Source of the DNA: a virus
Virus record (IMG/VR): IMGVR_UViG_3300023171_000023
Location: 1 to 41,650 of that record
DNA length: 41,650 nt
Strand: one strand, 5' to 3'
Shown: in pieces, positions 15,451-25,012 of the stretch
Layout: every line of letters begins with the position of its first letter
How positions within the stretch are numbered: position 1 is the stretch's first letter
Made by a program: the position numbers and the translations under genes
The notes under the pieces: model-generated
Database searches by the model: none
The model's input: the letters and a program-made list of their open reading frames with translations, nothing else
What the model was told of the DNA's origin: nothing

Positions 15451-16836
15451 TTAGTTTTTATATTTATCTGATAGCGTGAATCCCTTTAGTTTTCCGTAAG
15501 CCTGATTAAGCAAGTACCATTGCTGGGTATCTATAAATTTAATATGCATAGTGCCTTTTTTGAAAAATTTAATTTCAAAGAAACCCCATTCATACCATGT
15601 GTTAGGTGTTAATTCAAATTTTTTATTGTAATCCTTTCCATAATTGAAACGATACAAAGTACCTATATCATCATAATTAACACCTGTAATATTACACATT
15701 ACTTTTGTTAAGTCATCTATGTGTTTGCTATTTCGGCTATCATATTTAATCTCAAAACCCATGTAGCCTCCTATTACGTTTTCAACAATAAACTTTTTAT
15801 TAAGCATGTAACCTGAATTAGTCTTCCAACCTTCAATACCGAATCTATTTTCATGCGTATGTTTAGTGAAATTATCAACAGCTTCTTCTAATGCGCGTTT
15901 AAATGTTTCTTCTCTGGTTCCGACAATTATATCAAACATCCTGTAAATGTTTTTCATTGTAAATGGCACATTGTTTTGAGTTTCAACGAATTTGTTTATA
16001 TCTTTCATTACGCCTGATGTAACGTATTTTTCGAGCTTCATTTTACTAAATATATAAGCCCATGATTTACGCTGTATAAGTTTTGAAAATTGCTCCTTAG
16101 TAGTGATATTATCATTATGTCCAACATTTATATCAATACCCCTCATTCCAATAGCGTCTAATGTATAATTAAGCGCGTCAACCTGATCTTTTAGTTTATC
16201 AAATATTTTCATAGCTCCAACATGCCTATTAACAAGAGCTTGAACCTCGTTATACTGCATAACTCCCGGGGTATCATCTGATTCACTTTGTTCTTCATCC
16301 ATAAAAAACCCGCTAAAATCAAATTCACTACTTATTACAGGTTTATATAGTTTTACGCATGCTATTTCTACTCCTGTTGATCTTTCTGCAGTCGAAAAAC
16401 AATCCCCTAAGTTTACTACCGTTCCATAATTAGTTATAATACTATTTATTTCTCTATATAAATAATCTTTATTAACTGTTTCATGATTACATAGGGCAAT
16501 AATTTCGCAGCCTTCAGGAGCTATTTTCCACGCATGGCAAATATGCTTATCGGCATTTGAGAACGGAGGGTTCATGACGATTAATTGAACATGGCTAATA
16601 TCCTCTGCTTTTGAATTTAGGAAATTATCCCCCAATATCTGACACTTGCTGGTAATTATTTTTTGTAGATCCGCGTTAATTTCATAAGCAAAAACATCTT
16701 TAGCGCCCTGAATGCGGCAGAAATCTATAATATCGCCTTTCCCAGCGCTTGGCTCTAAAACTATTTTATTTTCAGCATCAATATCCATCATCTGGAGCAC
16801 ATTAATCGGAGTGGGGTAAAATTCTTTGTGAAACAT
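15451..16836 (-). CDS. DNA methyltransferase, adenine-specific type
   Basis: 461 residues from ATG 16836. An upstream ATG at 16884 is rejected because the promoter element TATATTTG (16853-16860) lies between. Motif I, which binds S-adenosylmethionine, is LEPSAGKGD (residues 28-36), the acidic residue after strand 2 is Glu52, and the catalytic motif IV is NPPF (89-92), the N6-adenine/N4-cytosine signature. Residues 200-461 are a long helical and beta C-terminal region, perhaps for target recognition. No restriction endonuclease is visible, so protection of phage DNA against host restriction is the likeliest role. It is the first gene of island 3. Confidence 0.88.
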   Translation of the reverse strand: MFHKEFYPTPINVLQMMDIDAENKIVLEPSAGKGDIIDFCRIQGAKDVFAYEINADLQKIITSKCQILGDNFLNSKAEDISHVQLIVMNPPFSNADKHICHAWKIAPEGCEIIALCNHETVNKDYLYREINSIITNYGTVVNLGDCFSTAERSTGVEIACVKLYKPVISSEFDFSGFFMDEEQSESDDTPGVMQYNEVQALVNRHVGAMKIFDKLKDQVDALNYTLDAIGMRGIDINVGHNDNITTKEQFSKLIQRKSWAYIFSKMKLEKYVTSGVMKDINKFVETQNNVPFTMKNIYRMFDIIVGTREETFKRALEEAVDNFTKHTHENRFGIEGWKTNSGYMLNKKFIVENVIGGYMGFEIKYDSRNSKHIDDLTKVMCNITGVNYDDIGTLYRFNYGKDYNKKFELTPNTWYEWGFFEIKFFKKGTMHIKFIDTQQWYLLNQAYGKLKGFTLSDKYKN

Positions 16837-16860
16837 AATTAAATATTTTTCACAAATATA
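16825..16860 (-). promoter_or_regulatory. Methyltransferase promoter with inverted-repeat operator
   Basis: The -7 element TATATTTG (minus strand, 16853-16860) follows GGTG, as in the 3331 and 39600 promoters. A perfect 9-bp inverted repeat, TTTGTGAAA (16825-16833) and TTTCACAAA (16848-16856), overlaps both the -7 element and the ATG (16834-16836). That layout would suit a repressor site. Confidence 0.6.
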
Positions 16861-16921
16861 CACCTTTATCTTAATTACGTACACATAATTTAATTTATTT
16901 TTTACATATCTTTTTATTCGG

Positions 16922-16929
16922 TATATTTA
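16922..16929 (+). promoter_or_regulatory. Promoter of the distal tail operon (TATATTTA)
   Basis: TATATTTAC ends 8 bases before ATG 16938. It is back to back with the methyltransferase promoter. It is similar to the other structural-gene promoters. Confidence 0.45.
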
Positions 16930-16937
16930 CACCCAAT

Positions 16938-18305
16938 ATGCAGCAACCCACATTCATATCGTTATACAACACTCTTAACGAGGCTATGTACTACCGTAAC
17001 AGCCCGTTTATGGATATATACTGTTTTGAGGGTGTGCAGCTATTACCTACAACGATATACAGGTATATTCAGCGCACTTACGCTCCCGATGGCATAGAAC
17101 TGGAAATTAACGATGCTGTTTTACGCGATATATGCGGAAACGCCCTTGCATTTATACCTGTAGAGTGTTTCGAGATAATACAGACGTTTAACGACTACCT
17201 TACAGGTTTACCACAAGTAGATTGGTCATTCTTACCGACTACGGATTTAGATTTTGGGTTACAGCCTGTATATATTGAATTTCGACAGGCTGCAGGCTCT
17301 ATATTCAGTACTCCATTTTATTTAACGCAGGATAACGCCGAATATACCGCCAGGGTAGATTATTGCAACGACCTCGAAGATACCATGCTGTCCACACAGT
17401 TATTTATATGGTTCAGGCAGAAAAAATCAGACCTTACATTAGTTAATTACAAACAAATCGGCAGTGGTAAAGAAACCAACCGAGTTAGCCAAATCAGTAA
17501 ATATGAACGCTGGCAAACAGGGGTTATCGATATTGAGGTTTTCGAGCGTTTTAAAGAAATATTTCGCAACCAATACGTATATGTAGATTTACAGGCAACC
17601 GACCTTAAAGAAGCGCCTGAAACACCCGATACCGAGGGGCGCGAGAACTTTATAGAATCAGAAATTTTATTACTTCGTGATCCGTTTGATGTATACGATC
17701 CTAATTATGTGCCGCCGATACCACCTGATCCGCCTTTACCGGTATACGAGATAATTTTATCGAGTGTAGAATCTTTAAATCAGAATGTAGTTCAGTATGC
17801 CCACGAGCAGGTAGGATTTAATCCTGATATACTTCAATTTCAATGGAGTATCGATGGCGTGACGTGGAGTGATACAATGAGTGTTAGTAACACGTCTTTT
17901 CCTGAAAATATAGTAGGAGTTCCTGATCACATAAATGCAGGATTTTACTATAGTGTTTACGACCCTGTGACAGGTACGCGTTCAAACGTGTTACAGTTAG
18001 AACCGTTTGTTATCAATTTAACACAGTTACAAACTCAGGATGCTAAATTCAATGGTTCGCCTGTAAATATTACTGTTTATTTCAACGCTAATTTCACGCC
18101 TGCTCCGGGGACTGGATTTAATATTCAGTATTTCGACAGCGGTACAGGTTCTTGGCAAAACAGATATTTTGGAGCCGCAACATCGCCGCAGGTTATACAG
18201 ACCTATGCAACAAGCGGGGATAATAATGTTTTCCAGGTTCGCGTGGTATACGATCCTTATGGGTTGGTATCAAATACGCTTTCATTAACAGTACCCTTAA
18301 CTTAA
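16938..18305 (+). CDS. Tail structural protein with C-terminal Ig-like domains
   Basis: 455 residues. Residues 1-245 form an alpha/beta part containing a sequence (IWFRQKKSDLTLVNYKQIG) typical of virion proteins. A Pro-rich hinge follows (PPIPPDPPLP, near residue 257). The remainder is two Ig-like beta sandwiches, the first with ILQFQWSIDGVTWSD. Such domains on phage tails often bind carbohydrate at the cell surface. It opens the distal tail operon. Confidence 0.7.
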   Translation: MQQPTFISLYNTLNEAMYYRNSPFMDIYCFEGVQLLPTTIYRYIQRTYAPDGIELEINDAVLRDICGNALAFIPVECFEIIQTFNDYLTGLPQVDWSFLPTTDLDFGLQPVYIEFRQAAGSIFSTPFYLTQDNAEYTARVDYCNDLEDTMLSTQLFIWFRQKKSDLTLVNYKQIGSGKETNRVSQISKYERWQTGVIDIEVFERFKEIFRNQYVYVDLQATDLKEAPETPDTEGRENFIESEILLLRDPFDVYDPNYVPPIPPDPPLPVYEIILSSVESLNQNVVQYAHEQVGFNPDILQFQWSIDGVTWSDTMSVSNTSFPENIVGVPDHINAGFYYSVYDPVTGTRSNVLQLEPFVINLTQLQTQDAKFNGSPVNITVYFNANFTPAPGTGFNIQYFDSGTGSWQNRYFGAATSPQVIQTYATSGDNNVFQVRVVYDPYGLVSNTLSLTVPLT

Positions 18306-18309
18306 TATT

Positions 18310-19167
18310 ATGCAGGTAGACAGATTAATAATTACCCGTAAATCAGCTAATCATTGGGTGTATGTATTGAATGATGAACCGGGAACACGGGATGCTAACG
18401 CATACACAGGAAATCGTAATGGTAATTTCATTACTATAAATACTATTACCGGCGCAATAATATTACCGAGCGTATATTATGGAAACATATCGTATTATGA
18501 CCAAACAGATCCAGGCAACAACATGGTTAATCCTGTAAGTGCCGAGATATTACAGGGTTATTTAATAGCGCAGGGGTTTTTTAAAGATACAGTTTCGGGT
18601 GGTAGCGGAAGTGGTTCAGGCGGGGTAGATGAATTTAAGGAACTTATCGACGTTCAGATACCATCGTTTACAGGCAGAACAGGACAGTTATTATATATCG
18701 ACGGGTTATATATTAAATCGATGGCTAACCCAGCATTAAATATAAAAATTGAAGATTTAGTAAACTGGAGAGGGGGTGTGTTACTGCCTAACCAGTATAT
18801 TTTAAGCAGTAGCCAAATAAACCCTGATGGCAGTAGCATCGGTTTAGTGCAATCCAGTATAAATAATATTATAAACCGACCACCTGCATTTAACGAAATA
18901 CGAATAGACTACAAGGGTTATAACTGGACAGTAGGAAATCCACCTACAGGTAATTTAGAAGAATATTCGATGCAACCAGGGGATTTAATATCGAAATGGT
19001 TTATACTACCATATTCGGTAGGCAATCCTGAATACCCTTACGGCAGGATAGCATTTATGTTAAGTGGTAGATGGAATGGTGGCGACGTTAATTCACTTGA
19101 TAGTTTCGCTGACGGGCATATCATATTATACCAACCATTCACTACGGATCCTGATTATATAACTTAA
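18310..19167 (+). CDS. Virion structural protein with Gly-Ser linker
   Basis: 285 residues, 4 bases after the previous stop. An N-terminal domain of about 95 residues is joined by a flexible Gly-Ser linker (VSGGSGSGSGGVDEF, near residue 100) to a C-terminal domain of 180 residues. No signal peptide. Its place between an Ig-like tail protein and the fibres suggests an adaptor between the tail tip and the fibres. Confidence 0.65.
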   Translation: MQVDRLIITRKSANHWVYVLNDEPGTRDANAYTGNRNGNFITINTITGAIILPSVYYGNISYYDQTDPGNNMVNPVSAEILQGYLIAQGFFKDTVSGGSGSGSGGVDEFKELIDVQIPSFTGRTGQLLYIDGLYIKSMANPALNIKIEDLVNWRGGVLLPNQYILSSSQINPDGSSIGLVQSSINNIINRPPAFNEIRIDYKGYNWTVGNPPTGNLEEYSMQPGDLISKWFILPYSVGNPEYPYGRIAFMLSGRWNGGDVNSLDSFADGHIILYQPFTTDPDYIT

Positions 19168-19177
19168 AATTAAAAAT

Positions 19178-20062
19178 ATGAAATTTAAAATATTAATAAT
19201 AATGCTGTTTATCAGTTTAGGATTACAGGCGCAAGACCTTACCGGTATTGTGCGCATGACGCGTGTTATGTTGCAGGCATCCGATACAACAGCATACATT
19301 CCGATAGTAAAACAACGTGTAGGCGGCAGAATCGTTGAAGCCGATTGGTCGATGTTCGGCGGCAGCGGGGGTGGCGGCGGCTCATGCTCATTTACTCCAG
19401 AGCAATGCGAGGCTTTAGCAGCTTTAATTTACCGAAACTCTACATCAAGTATATCGGTTTTACCTACAGCGGGCGAACGCGGAGTATCAACAGCTATAAC
19501 ACTAACCTATAATATAACCAGTAATCAGGACGTTTATACAGCAGCCTCAATTAATCAAGGCATAGGATCTGTTTTGTCTAATGTAAATGCCGGTAATGTA
19601 ACTATTTCGGGTGGTAATAAATCGAATACTACAGCGTATACGTTGTCTATGACGTACACCCGAAACGGTGTGAGTACTAACGAAAGTAAAACCGCTACCT
19701 ATACAACCTATGTACCGCAATGGATAGGAGTAAGCACAGCGACTGATTTTACTACATACGCAGGTATAGCATCGGCAGGATTAGATAAATTTGTACAGGC
19801 ATCGCCTTCACTTCAAAAAATAGTAAATCCATCAGCGCAATACGTTTACTTAATTAGTAATAATCCTGCGACACGTGTTTATGACGGAAATAATTTCCTG
19901 CAAACATCAGGTACTTTTGGTGACGGTGTAAGTGAGTTTTACACACGTAGTTTTAATTTAACGCTTTCGGATGGCACGACAACCGGGACGGTTTATTTAT
20001 ACCGAAGCCGTAACTTAAAAACCTTAACTAACATAACCTATAAACTCGCAATACCTAACTAA
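19178..20062 (+). CDS. Putative fibre protein with N-terminal signal peptide
   Basis: 294 residues. Residues 1-19 (KFKILIIMLFISLGLQAQ) form a textbook Sec signal peptide with a QAQ end, which is unusual for a tail protein. A Gly-rich hinge lies near residue 65, then CSFTPEQCEAL. The remaining 200 residues are Thr/Ser-rich beta sandwich (ISVLPTAGERGVSTAITLTY). It lies in the tail-fibre operon. Either the protein is exported and acts at the host surface, or the N-terminus anchors or assembles the fibre. Confidence 0.65.
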   Translation: MKFKILIIMLFISLGLQAQDLTGIVRMTRVMLQASDTTAYIPIVKQRVGGRIVEADWSMFGGSGGGGGSCSFTPEQCEALAALIYRNSTSSISVLPTAGERGVSTAITLTYNITSNQDVYTAASINQGIGSVLSNVNAGNVTISGGNKSNTTAYTLSMTYTRNGVSTNESKTATYTTYVPQWIGVSTATDFTTYAGIASAGLDKFVQASPSLQKIVNPSAQYVYLISNNPATRVYDGNNFLQTSGTFGDGVSEFYTRSFNLTLSDGTTTGTVYLYRSRNLKTLTNITYKLAIPN

Positions 20063-20063
20063 T

Positions 20064-23000
20064 ATGAAAAAATATTTTTATTTAATACTACTATTAACTG
20101 GTTTATGTTTTGGGCAGCAGCAAACAGGCGGCGTTAATATACCTACTGGTTTTCATTTACAGGATAACCAGCATTTAGATGATAGAGAAAATACAGTAGC
20201 TACAGTTGCTGATTTACAAAACATACATAATAAGGTGGATGGCTTGACGTGTAAAGTTACCGCAACACCAGGTAAATTATACCTGTATGATGAACCTACA
20301 AATACATGGTCAATAGTAGGCGGTACAGATATAAATCACACGGGATTATTTGTTAACTATACAGCTCCATTTGATGTTACTGTAGGCGCTATACACACCT
20401 TTGTAAACCAAAACAATAGGATTCCATCAGGTTCATTTACGGTTACAGAAACTACTAAACCTGTATATATAATAGTTACAGAGAATTTAGCTAATGGGAG
20501 TAGTAAAAAATACACCTACGCGTTTATAGGCGGTACCGGCACATGGGGTAATAGTTCAGGTTTTAGCCCTACAGGAACAGCAACAACAGCCCCAATGTTC
20601 ACTTTAATTGGTGCGCCTAATTCACTGACAAATACAGATATATCAAACGACCCTAACACACAGACTATATCCTTAGGTAATCTGCCAACGGGGGATTATG
20701 TAGCGGCAGCAAATAGCGTAATCAGGGATTTATCTAATGATAATTTAGTTTACTATTTCAGTTATACACAAGATAGTGTTTTATATTTAGTGCAGTTTAT
20801 TGGTACAAATGGGATTTACGGAGGTTCTGGAACGCAGTTGGTATCAGGGGATTTTGCAGCCAGTACTAATAGCGGCGTTACGCCTGCTCAAAATCTGGAA
20901 AGTGTTTTAGGAAATGGTAATCATACAGGTAATGATAACGACATCATATTTGATAACGAAAGAGCCGCTATATTTAAAGGTGGTAATTCAGGCGATGAAG
21001 CAATCTTTAGTTTTAATGATGAATTAAATCTAACTATAACAGACCCTACATTTAAGGTTAATAATAAATATAGCCCTCTTACTGTATTAGGAGTTGAAGC
21101 AGACGTGAATGGGAATATAGACCCCATAGAGGCTTTAAGCGATCAGTTTATACCACTTACAGGCACTACAGAGGGTAATCCTGTTACTGGGGATATAGAA
21201 TTTATAAATGATGGTGACGCTCACGGACTTGTACTTAAGGTAAATGACGAGGATAACAATAAAAGCTATGTATCCGTAGATTCCACAGGGGCTTTTTTGT
21301 ATGGCGAAAACAACAATGGATCGTCTACTATAAATGTTAGTGCAAGTGAAATAGTGGTAGCCTCTACTTATCCGCAATCAAGAGGTATAAAAAGCCCTGT
21401 TGAATTCAATAACGATAGTGCCGATAGAACGCAATTTACCCAAACAGGGTTCGTTTTAGATAAAATCACAGGACACACAGATATACCAGATGATTTTTAT
21501 ATAGCATGCACATATCAATCAGACCCTACAATAAGAGGTCGTTACTTAACTTATAAAACAGACACTTATAGAACATTTGATTTATCTCCTTATATACCTG
21601 ATTTTGTTGATGGTAAGATATTCTCTACTAACGGTATTGAAATAGTTGATAAAAACACAATAATATTATCAGGGCAGCTAACAGGTACAACAGGAAATTT
21701 ATTTATTTTAACATTGAAAGGAGGCTACATAAATGATAATGTATTCACTATAGATAGCTCTGAATTTAAAGAATTGCCAGATATATTACGAGATAATAAC
21801 AATGAGCCAAGCAAAATACAATTAGCAGGATACACAAGAGGATTTTATTATTTTGTATGTAGAGCAACACAACAAACGCCATCTGTACCAACTCAAATAA
21901 TAAAAATAAATCCTTTTAACCTTTCTCAAATAAAAACCACAAGCCTGCCTACGACATCAGATTTTATAGGTAGCGTTCAAAATGCACAAGTTCATGATGG
22001 AAACATTTATTTTTTATCCACAAGCAACACTGTAGCAGCTAAATTTTTAAGGATTGGTGAAAACTTAGATGATCCTGAAGTTCTATTTACAGCTAATAAT
22101 CCAGGAGCAAATGAAAGGGTTTTTAGAAACTTCCCGTTTGTAGTTTATAATGGTAAAGTTTTTGTCCCTACTATTCAAAACACTACTGCAGGAACAAGTA
22201 AAATAGGTTTATCGTCCTATGATTTAGCCAAAAAAACATTTTTAAATTCAGTACCTACGCAAACAATAAACTCTAATATCGTAGGCTCTCCAAATTATCC
22301 TTATCCACATTGGATGACATGTTTTGGAGGCAAAATTTATATACACACGGCAGCTAATAATGCAAATCAAAGCAGGAGTTTAATAAGGTTTGACCCTAAC
22401 ACTTTACTTGTAGAGGCAAGTACGCCTGTGCCGTTTAGGATTACAGACGACAATACTATTACTAACGATGGTTTTATTTATTTAAACCCCGAAGCAGAAA
22501 CAACAGCTTCACTGCTTAAAATAAAGGCTGATTTTGCAAACAATGAAACGTTTACCTATGTTAACGAGGGTGCCGCAACTACAGGGTATTACTCACTTGG
22601 GAGTCCCTCTAATTTAGTTTATGCAGAAAATTTTAAAACTAAATTATCTGAATTTAATGATGATTACCCTTTAAAAACCATAAACGGGCAATCGATTAAA
22701 GGCACAGGGGATATAATTATTTCAGGTGGCGGCGGTGGAGGCGCTACAAATTACCCCAAAATATTAGTATTAGATACGGCACCCGCTACTTATACAGGCA
22801 CATCTACACAAACTATACTTAAAGTACACACGATACCTGCAAATACATTAAGTGCAGGAGTCTTATCCGTAAAATTTATATTTAGCAATACAGGAGTAGC
22901 CGGAACTAAAGCCGTAATGTGCTATATAGGTAATACAAACACGTTACCATCTACTCAGTATGGAAGAATAACACCAAGTGCAACGGGTAGGTTTCATGAA

Positions 23001-23222
23001 ATAACCAGAGATTTGATTATAAACGCATCAGGAGTTATTACAGCCTCAAACGCCGCCGCAAGTGCGCCAACTGATGAAGCAATAAACGGAAGTGCTAAAA
23101 CGACTATTTCAGGTTTAAATTTTACACAACCAATATATATATTCTCAACCGTAACATTAGCAAACCCAGCGGACGATATGACACAGGAATCAGCAGAAAT
23201 AATTTTTAAACCACAACAATAA
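20064..23222 (+). CDS. Large tail fibre or receptor-binding protein with signal peptide
   Basis: 1052 residues, starting one base after the previous stop. Residues 1-18 (KKYFYLILLLTGLCFGQ) look like a secretion signal. The N-terminal part (NTVATVADLQNIHNKVDGL) has a helical stretch typical of fibre trimerisation. Residues about 450-860 contain repeated beta units (NGKVFVPTIQN, GGKIYIHTAANN) that resemble a beta-propeller. The linker INGQSIKGTGDIIISGGGGG (near 870-890) is a common phage-fibre joint. The C-terminal 150 residues form a separate, probably receptor-binding, domain. No chaperone or peptidase motif was seen. Confidence 0.75.
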   Translation: MKKYFYLILLLTGLCFGQQQTGGVNIPTGFHLQDNQHLDDRENTVATVADLQNIHNKVDGLTCKVTATPGKLYLYDEPTNTWSIVGGTDINHTGLFVNYTAPFDVTVGAIHTFVNQNNRIPSGSFTVTETTKPVYIIVTENLANGSSKKYTYAFIGGTGTWGNSSGFSPTGTATTAPMFTLIGAPNSLTNTDISNDPNTQTISLGNLPTGDYVAAANSVIRDLSNDNLVYYFSYTQDSVLYLVQFIGTNGIYGGSGTQLVSGDFAASTNSGVTPAQNLESVLGNGNHTGNDNDIIFDNERAAIFKGGNSGDEAIFSFNDELNLTITDPTFKVNNKYSPLTVLGVEADVNGNIDPIEALSDQFIPLTGTTEGNPVTGDIEFINDGDAHGLVLKVNDEDNNKSYVSVDSTGAFLYGENNNGSSTINVSASEIVVASTYPQSRGIKSPVEFNNDSADRTQFTQTGFVLDKITGHTDIPDDFYIACTYQSDPTIRGRYLTYKTDTYRTFDLSPYIPDFVDGKIFSTNGIEIVDKNTIILSGQLTGTTGNLFILTLKGGYINDNVFTIDSSEFKELPDILRDNNNEPSKIQLAGYTRGFYYFVCRATQQTPSVPTQIIKINPFNLSQIKTTSLPTTSDFIGSVQNAQVHDGNIYFLSTSNTVAAKFLRIGENLDDPEVLFTANNPGANERVFRNFPFVVYNGKVFVPTIQNTTAGTSKIGLSSYDLAKKTFLNSVPTQTINSNIVGSPNYPYPHWMTCFGGKIYIHTAANNANQSRSLIRFDPNTLLVEASTPVPFRITDDNTITNDGFIYLNPEAETTASLLKIKADFANNETFTYVNEGAATTGYYSLGSPSNLVYAENFKTKLSEFNDDYPLKTINGQSIKGTGDIIISGGGGGGATNYPKILVLDTAPATYTGTSTQTILKVHTIPANTLSAGVLSVKFIFSNTGVAGTKAVMCYIGNTNTLPSTQYGRITPSATGRFHEITRDLIINASGVITASNAAASAPTDEAINGSAKTTISGLNFTQPIYIFSTVTLANPADDMTQESAEIIFKPQQ

Positions 23223-23686
23223 TGAAAAAAATCACTTTACTTTTATTTTTAATTACAACCTCCATGCAGGCGCAAAGCTTCTTAACTTATGACTGTAGCA
23301 CCTTTGATTTTATAGGGTATTCGTACACCTCGCCTACTTCTGGGTGTTACACTACAGTACCTTTCGATCTTTTAAGATGTTTCCCTAAATTTAACACCAC
23401 AACACAGAAGTGGTATGAATCAGGAAATACAGCGCAGCTTGAGGAATGCTATACGTTCAATGATTTTCAAACTATAGAAATTGGACAGCAGTCTTTTGTA
23501 AATCCTCATTTTACAGTTTTAAAAACAGACACACAACTCAATTACTATTACGGAGATGTAGTGCCACCGTTTCAATTGTTTTGTCCTAATACGCCATACC
23601 CTAACTTTACCGGCGCATCAGTAACGTATATAAAAATAACCCCAACAAAATGGAGGCGTTCATTTTCAACCGATAATCAACCATAA
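23222..23686 (+). CDS. Secreted or tail-associated protein with signal peptide
   Basis: 154 residues. It begins with KKITLLLFLITTSMQAQ, a clear flavobacterial-style Sec signal. The mature part has six Cys (in YDCS, SGCYTT, LLRC, LEECY and LFCPN), suggesting disulfides in the periplasm or outside the cell. It overlaps the previous stop by one base. The Cys pairs fit an exported protein better than one assembled in the cytoplasm. Confidence 0.65.
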   Translation: MKKITLLLFLITTSMQAQSFLTYDCSTFDFIGYSYTSPTSGCYTTVPFDLLRCFPKFNTTTQKWYESGNTAQLEECYTFNDFQTIEIGQQSFVNPHFTVLKTDTQLNYYYGDVVPPFQLFCPNTPYPNFTGASVTYIKITPTKWRRSFSTDNQP

Positions 23687-23688
23687 TT

Positions 23689-24477
23689 ATGAAAAAGATA
23701 GTAGGAGTTGCAGCGTTATTTGGCTGCTTAGGATTTTTAATTATTTTTATGTTTTCAGCAGGAAACAAACCTTTTGAGATATTTAATATTGCGCCAAATG
23801 ATAATGTAGTTGTTTATAACGCGAATAGTATGCAGTATTCGGGTTACGCTCTGGATGCATTAGCTAAAGTTAGTGATGTGCCGGTAAATAATAATCAGCT
23901 AACGAATGGGGCGGGGTACATAACAACTGTGCCAGCGCAGACATTTGGTAGTCTATTGAGTAAACCTACTACTATTTCAGGATATGGAATAACTGATAGC
24001 TACACCGATACCCGCGCCCGTAATTCGATAAACTTAACAACTACAGGTACATCGGGATTTGCCGCGTATAACGCTACTACAGGTGTTTTAAATGTGCCTA
24101 ATTATACGTTTACACCTTTATCCCCAACATATAGTAATACGCCCGCAAGAACACTAAATGCTACAGGGGCTATATTATCGACAACAAAGCCTACATGGGT
24201 ATCTTATAGTATAACGCATACGGTAACATTAACATTGGTTGTACTAAACGGCACAAGTAATGTTTATTTAGAAATAAGCCCTAATAACACAACCTGGACT
24301 ACAATTAGCCAAGCAGGATTTAGTGATGGTGTAGCTGTTGCTGTAGCTATTACTAAAAGCCAAACAAATAATATACAAGGATATATTCCGGCTAACTATT
24401 ATTATCGTATAAGGAGTGTTGTAACAGGTGGCGGAAGTGCTACATTTGCAAATGGACAAGAAGTAACTATAAATTAA
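23689..24477 (+). CDS. Tail fibre-like protein with N-terminal membrane segment
   Basis: 262 residues. Residues 4-23 (IVGVAALFGCLGFLIIFMF) are a transmembrane or signal-anchor helix. Residues 75-110 carry the phage-fibre repeat signature NGAGYITTVPAQTFGSLLSK followed by ISGYGITD, very common in tail fibres and their chaperone-linked tips. The C-terminal 120 residues are a Thr/Ser-rich beta domain. Together with the three preceding genes this is the fourth tail-region protein with an export-like N-terminus. Confidence 0.7.
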   Translation: MKKIVGVAALFGCLGFLIIFMFSAGNKPFEIFNIAPNDNVVVYNANSMQYSGYALDALAKVSDVPVNNNQLTNGAGYITTVPAQTFGSLLSKPTTISGYGITDSYTDTRARNSINLTTTGTSGFAAYNATTGVLNVPNYTFTPLSPTYSNTPARTLNATGAILSTTKPTWVSYSITHTVTLTLVVLNGTSNVYLEISPNNTTWTTISQAGFSDGVAVAVAITKSQTNNIQGYIPANYYYRIRSVVTGGGSATFANGQEVTIN

Positions 24478-24482
24478 ATATT

Positions 24483-24935
24483 ATGAGTACAATTAAAAAA
24501 GAAGGGTTTTTTGATAATTTTTGGAAAAAACGTTATTACAAGAATATGTTTACGGGTGGGGCTTTAGCGTGTTTACCGTTGATTATTTTTCTTCTAATTT
24601 GCGCTGCATGGCCTAAATCTGAACCTTTTGTCGGTAATTACTGGATTGCTTATGTCATAGGTAGTTTTATAGGGTTAGCCGCTTCATTTTGGATTCAGTC
24701 TTACTGGAACGAATACCAAAGAGTTAAGTATCGTGAGATGCCAGACGATAAAGAAGTATGGTACAGTTTATTCGGTGGAGTAGTAGCTCTTGTAATAGCA
24801 GCCGTATTATTACTTCTTAAAAAAGAAAATAATACGCTGTATGCTAAAATAATCGAGATAGCTATATTAGCTGGAGTATCTTTTGGTTTGGGTTTTCTTG
24901 TACATTTAGGTAAATTAGTATTCAAAAAGAAATAG
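24483..24935 (+). CDS. Membrane protein with four transmembrane helices
   Basis: 150 residues with hydrophobic helices near 26-43, 50-68, 92-111 and 121-141, and a charged loop between helices 2 and 3. It ends the distal tail operon, ahead of a terminator. Possible roles are a holin-like protein or a superinfection-exclusion membrane protein; I do not recognise the family. Confidence 0.65.
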   Translation: MSTIKKEGFFDNFWKKRYYKNMFTGGALACLPLIIFLLICAAWPKSEPFVGNYWIAYVIGSFIGLAASFWIQSYWNEYQRVKYREMPDDKEVWYSLFGGVVALVIAAVLLLLKKENNTLYAKIIEIAILAGVSFGLGFLVHLGKLVFKKK

Positions 24936-24955
24936 CATGCAATTAAATAAACACT

Positions 24956-24982
24956 AACCAACTCTTAACGGGTTGGTTTTTT
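24956..24982 (+). terminator. Rho-independent terminator
   Basis: AACCAAC pairs with GTTGGTT across a 9-base loop, then TTTT. It ends the distal tail operon; the lysis promoter follows at once. Confidence 0.75.
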
Positions 24983-24984
24983 GT

Positions 24985-24992
24985 TATCTTTG
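24985..24992 (+). promoter_or_regulatory. Promoter of the lysis cassette (TATCTTTG)
   Basis: TATCTTTG lies 20 bases before ATG 25013 and 2 bases after the terminator tail, the same terminator-promoter layout as at 3836-3898 and 26981-27015. Confidence 0.5.
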
Positions 24993-25012
24993 TTTAATTA
25001 AAATTAATACTT

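Noticed and set aside
16837-16884. Upstream ATG (16884) for the methyltransferase, adding 16 residues
   Set aside because: The promoter element TATATTTG at 16853-16860 lies inside this extension, so the mRNA would start downstream of that ATG. ATG 16836 precedes a normal methyltransferase N-terminus.
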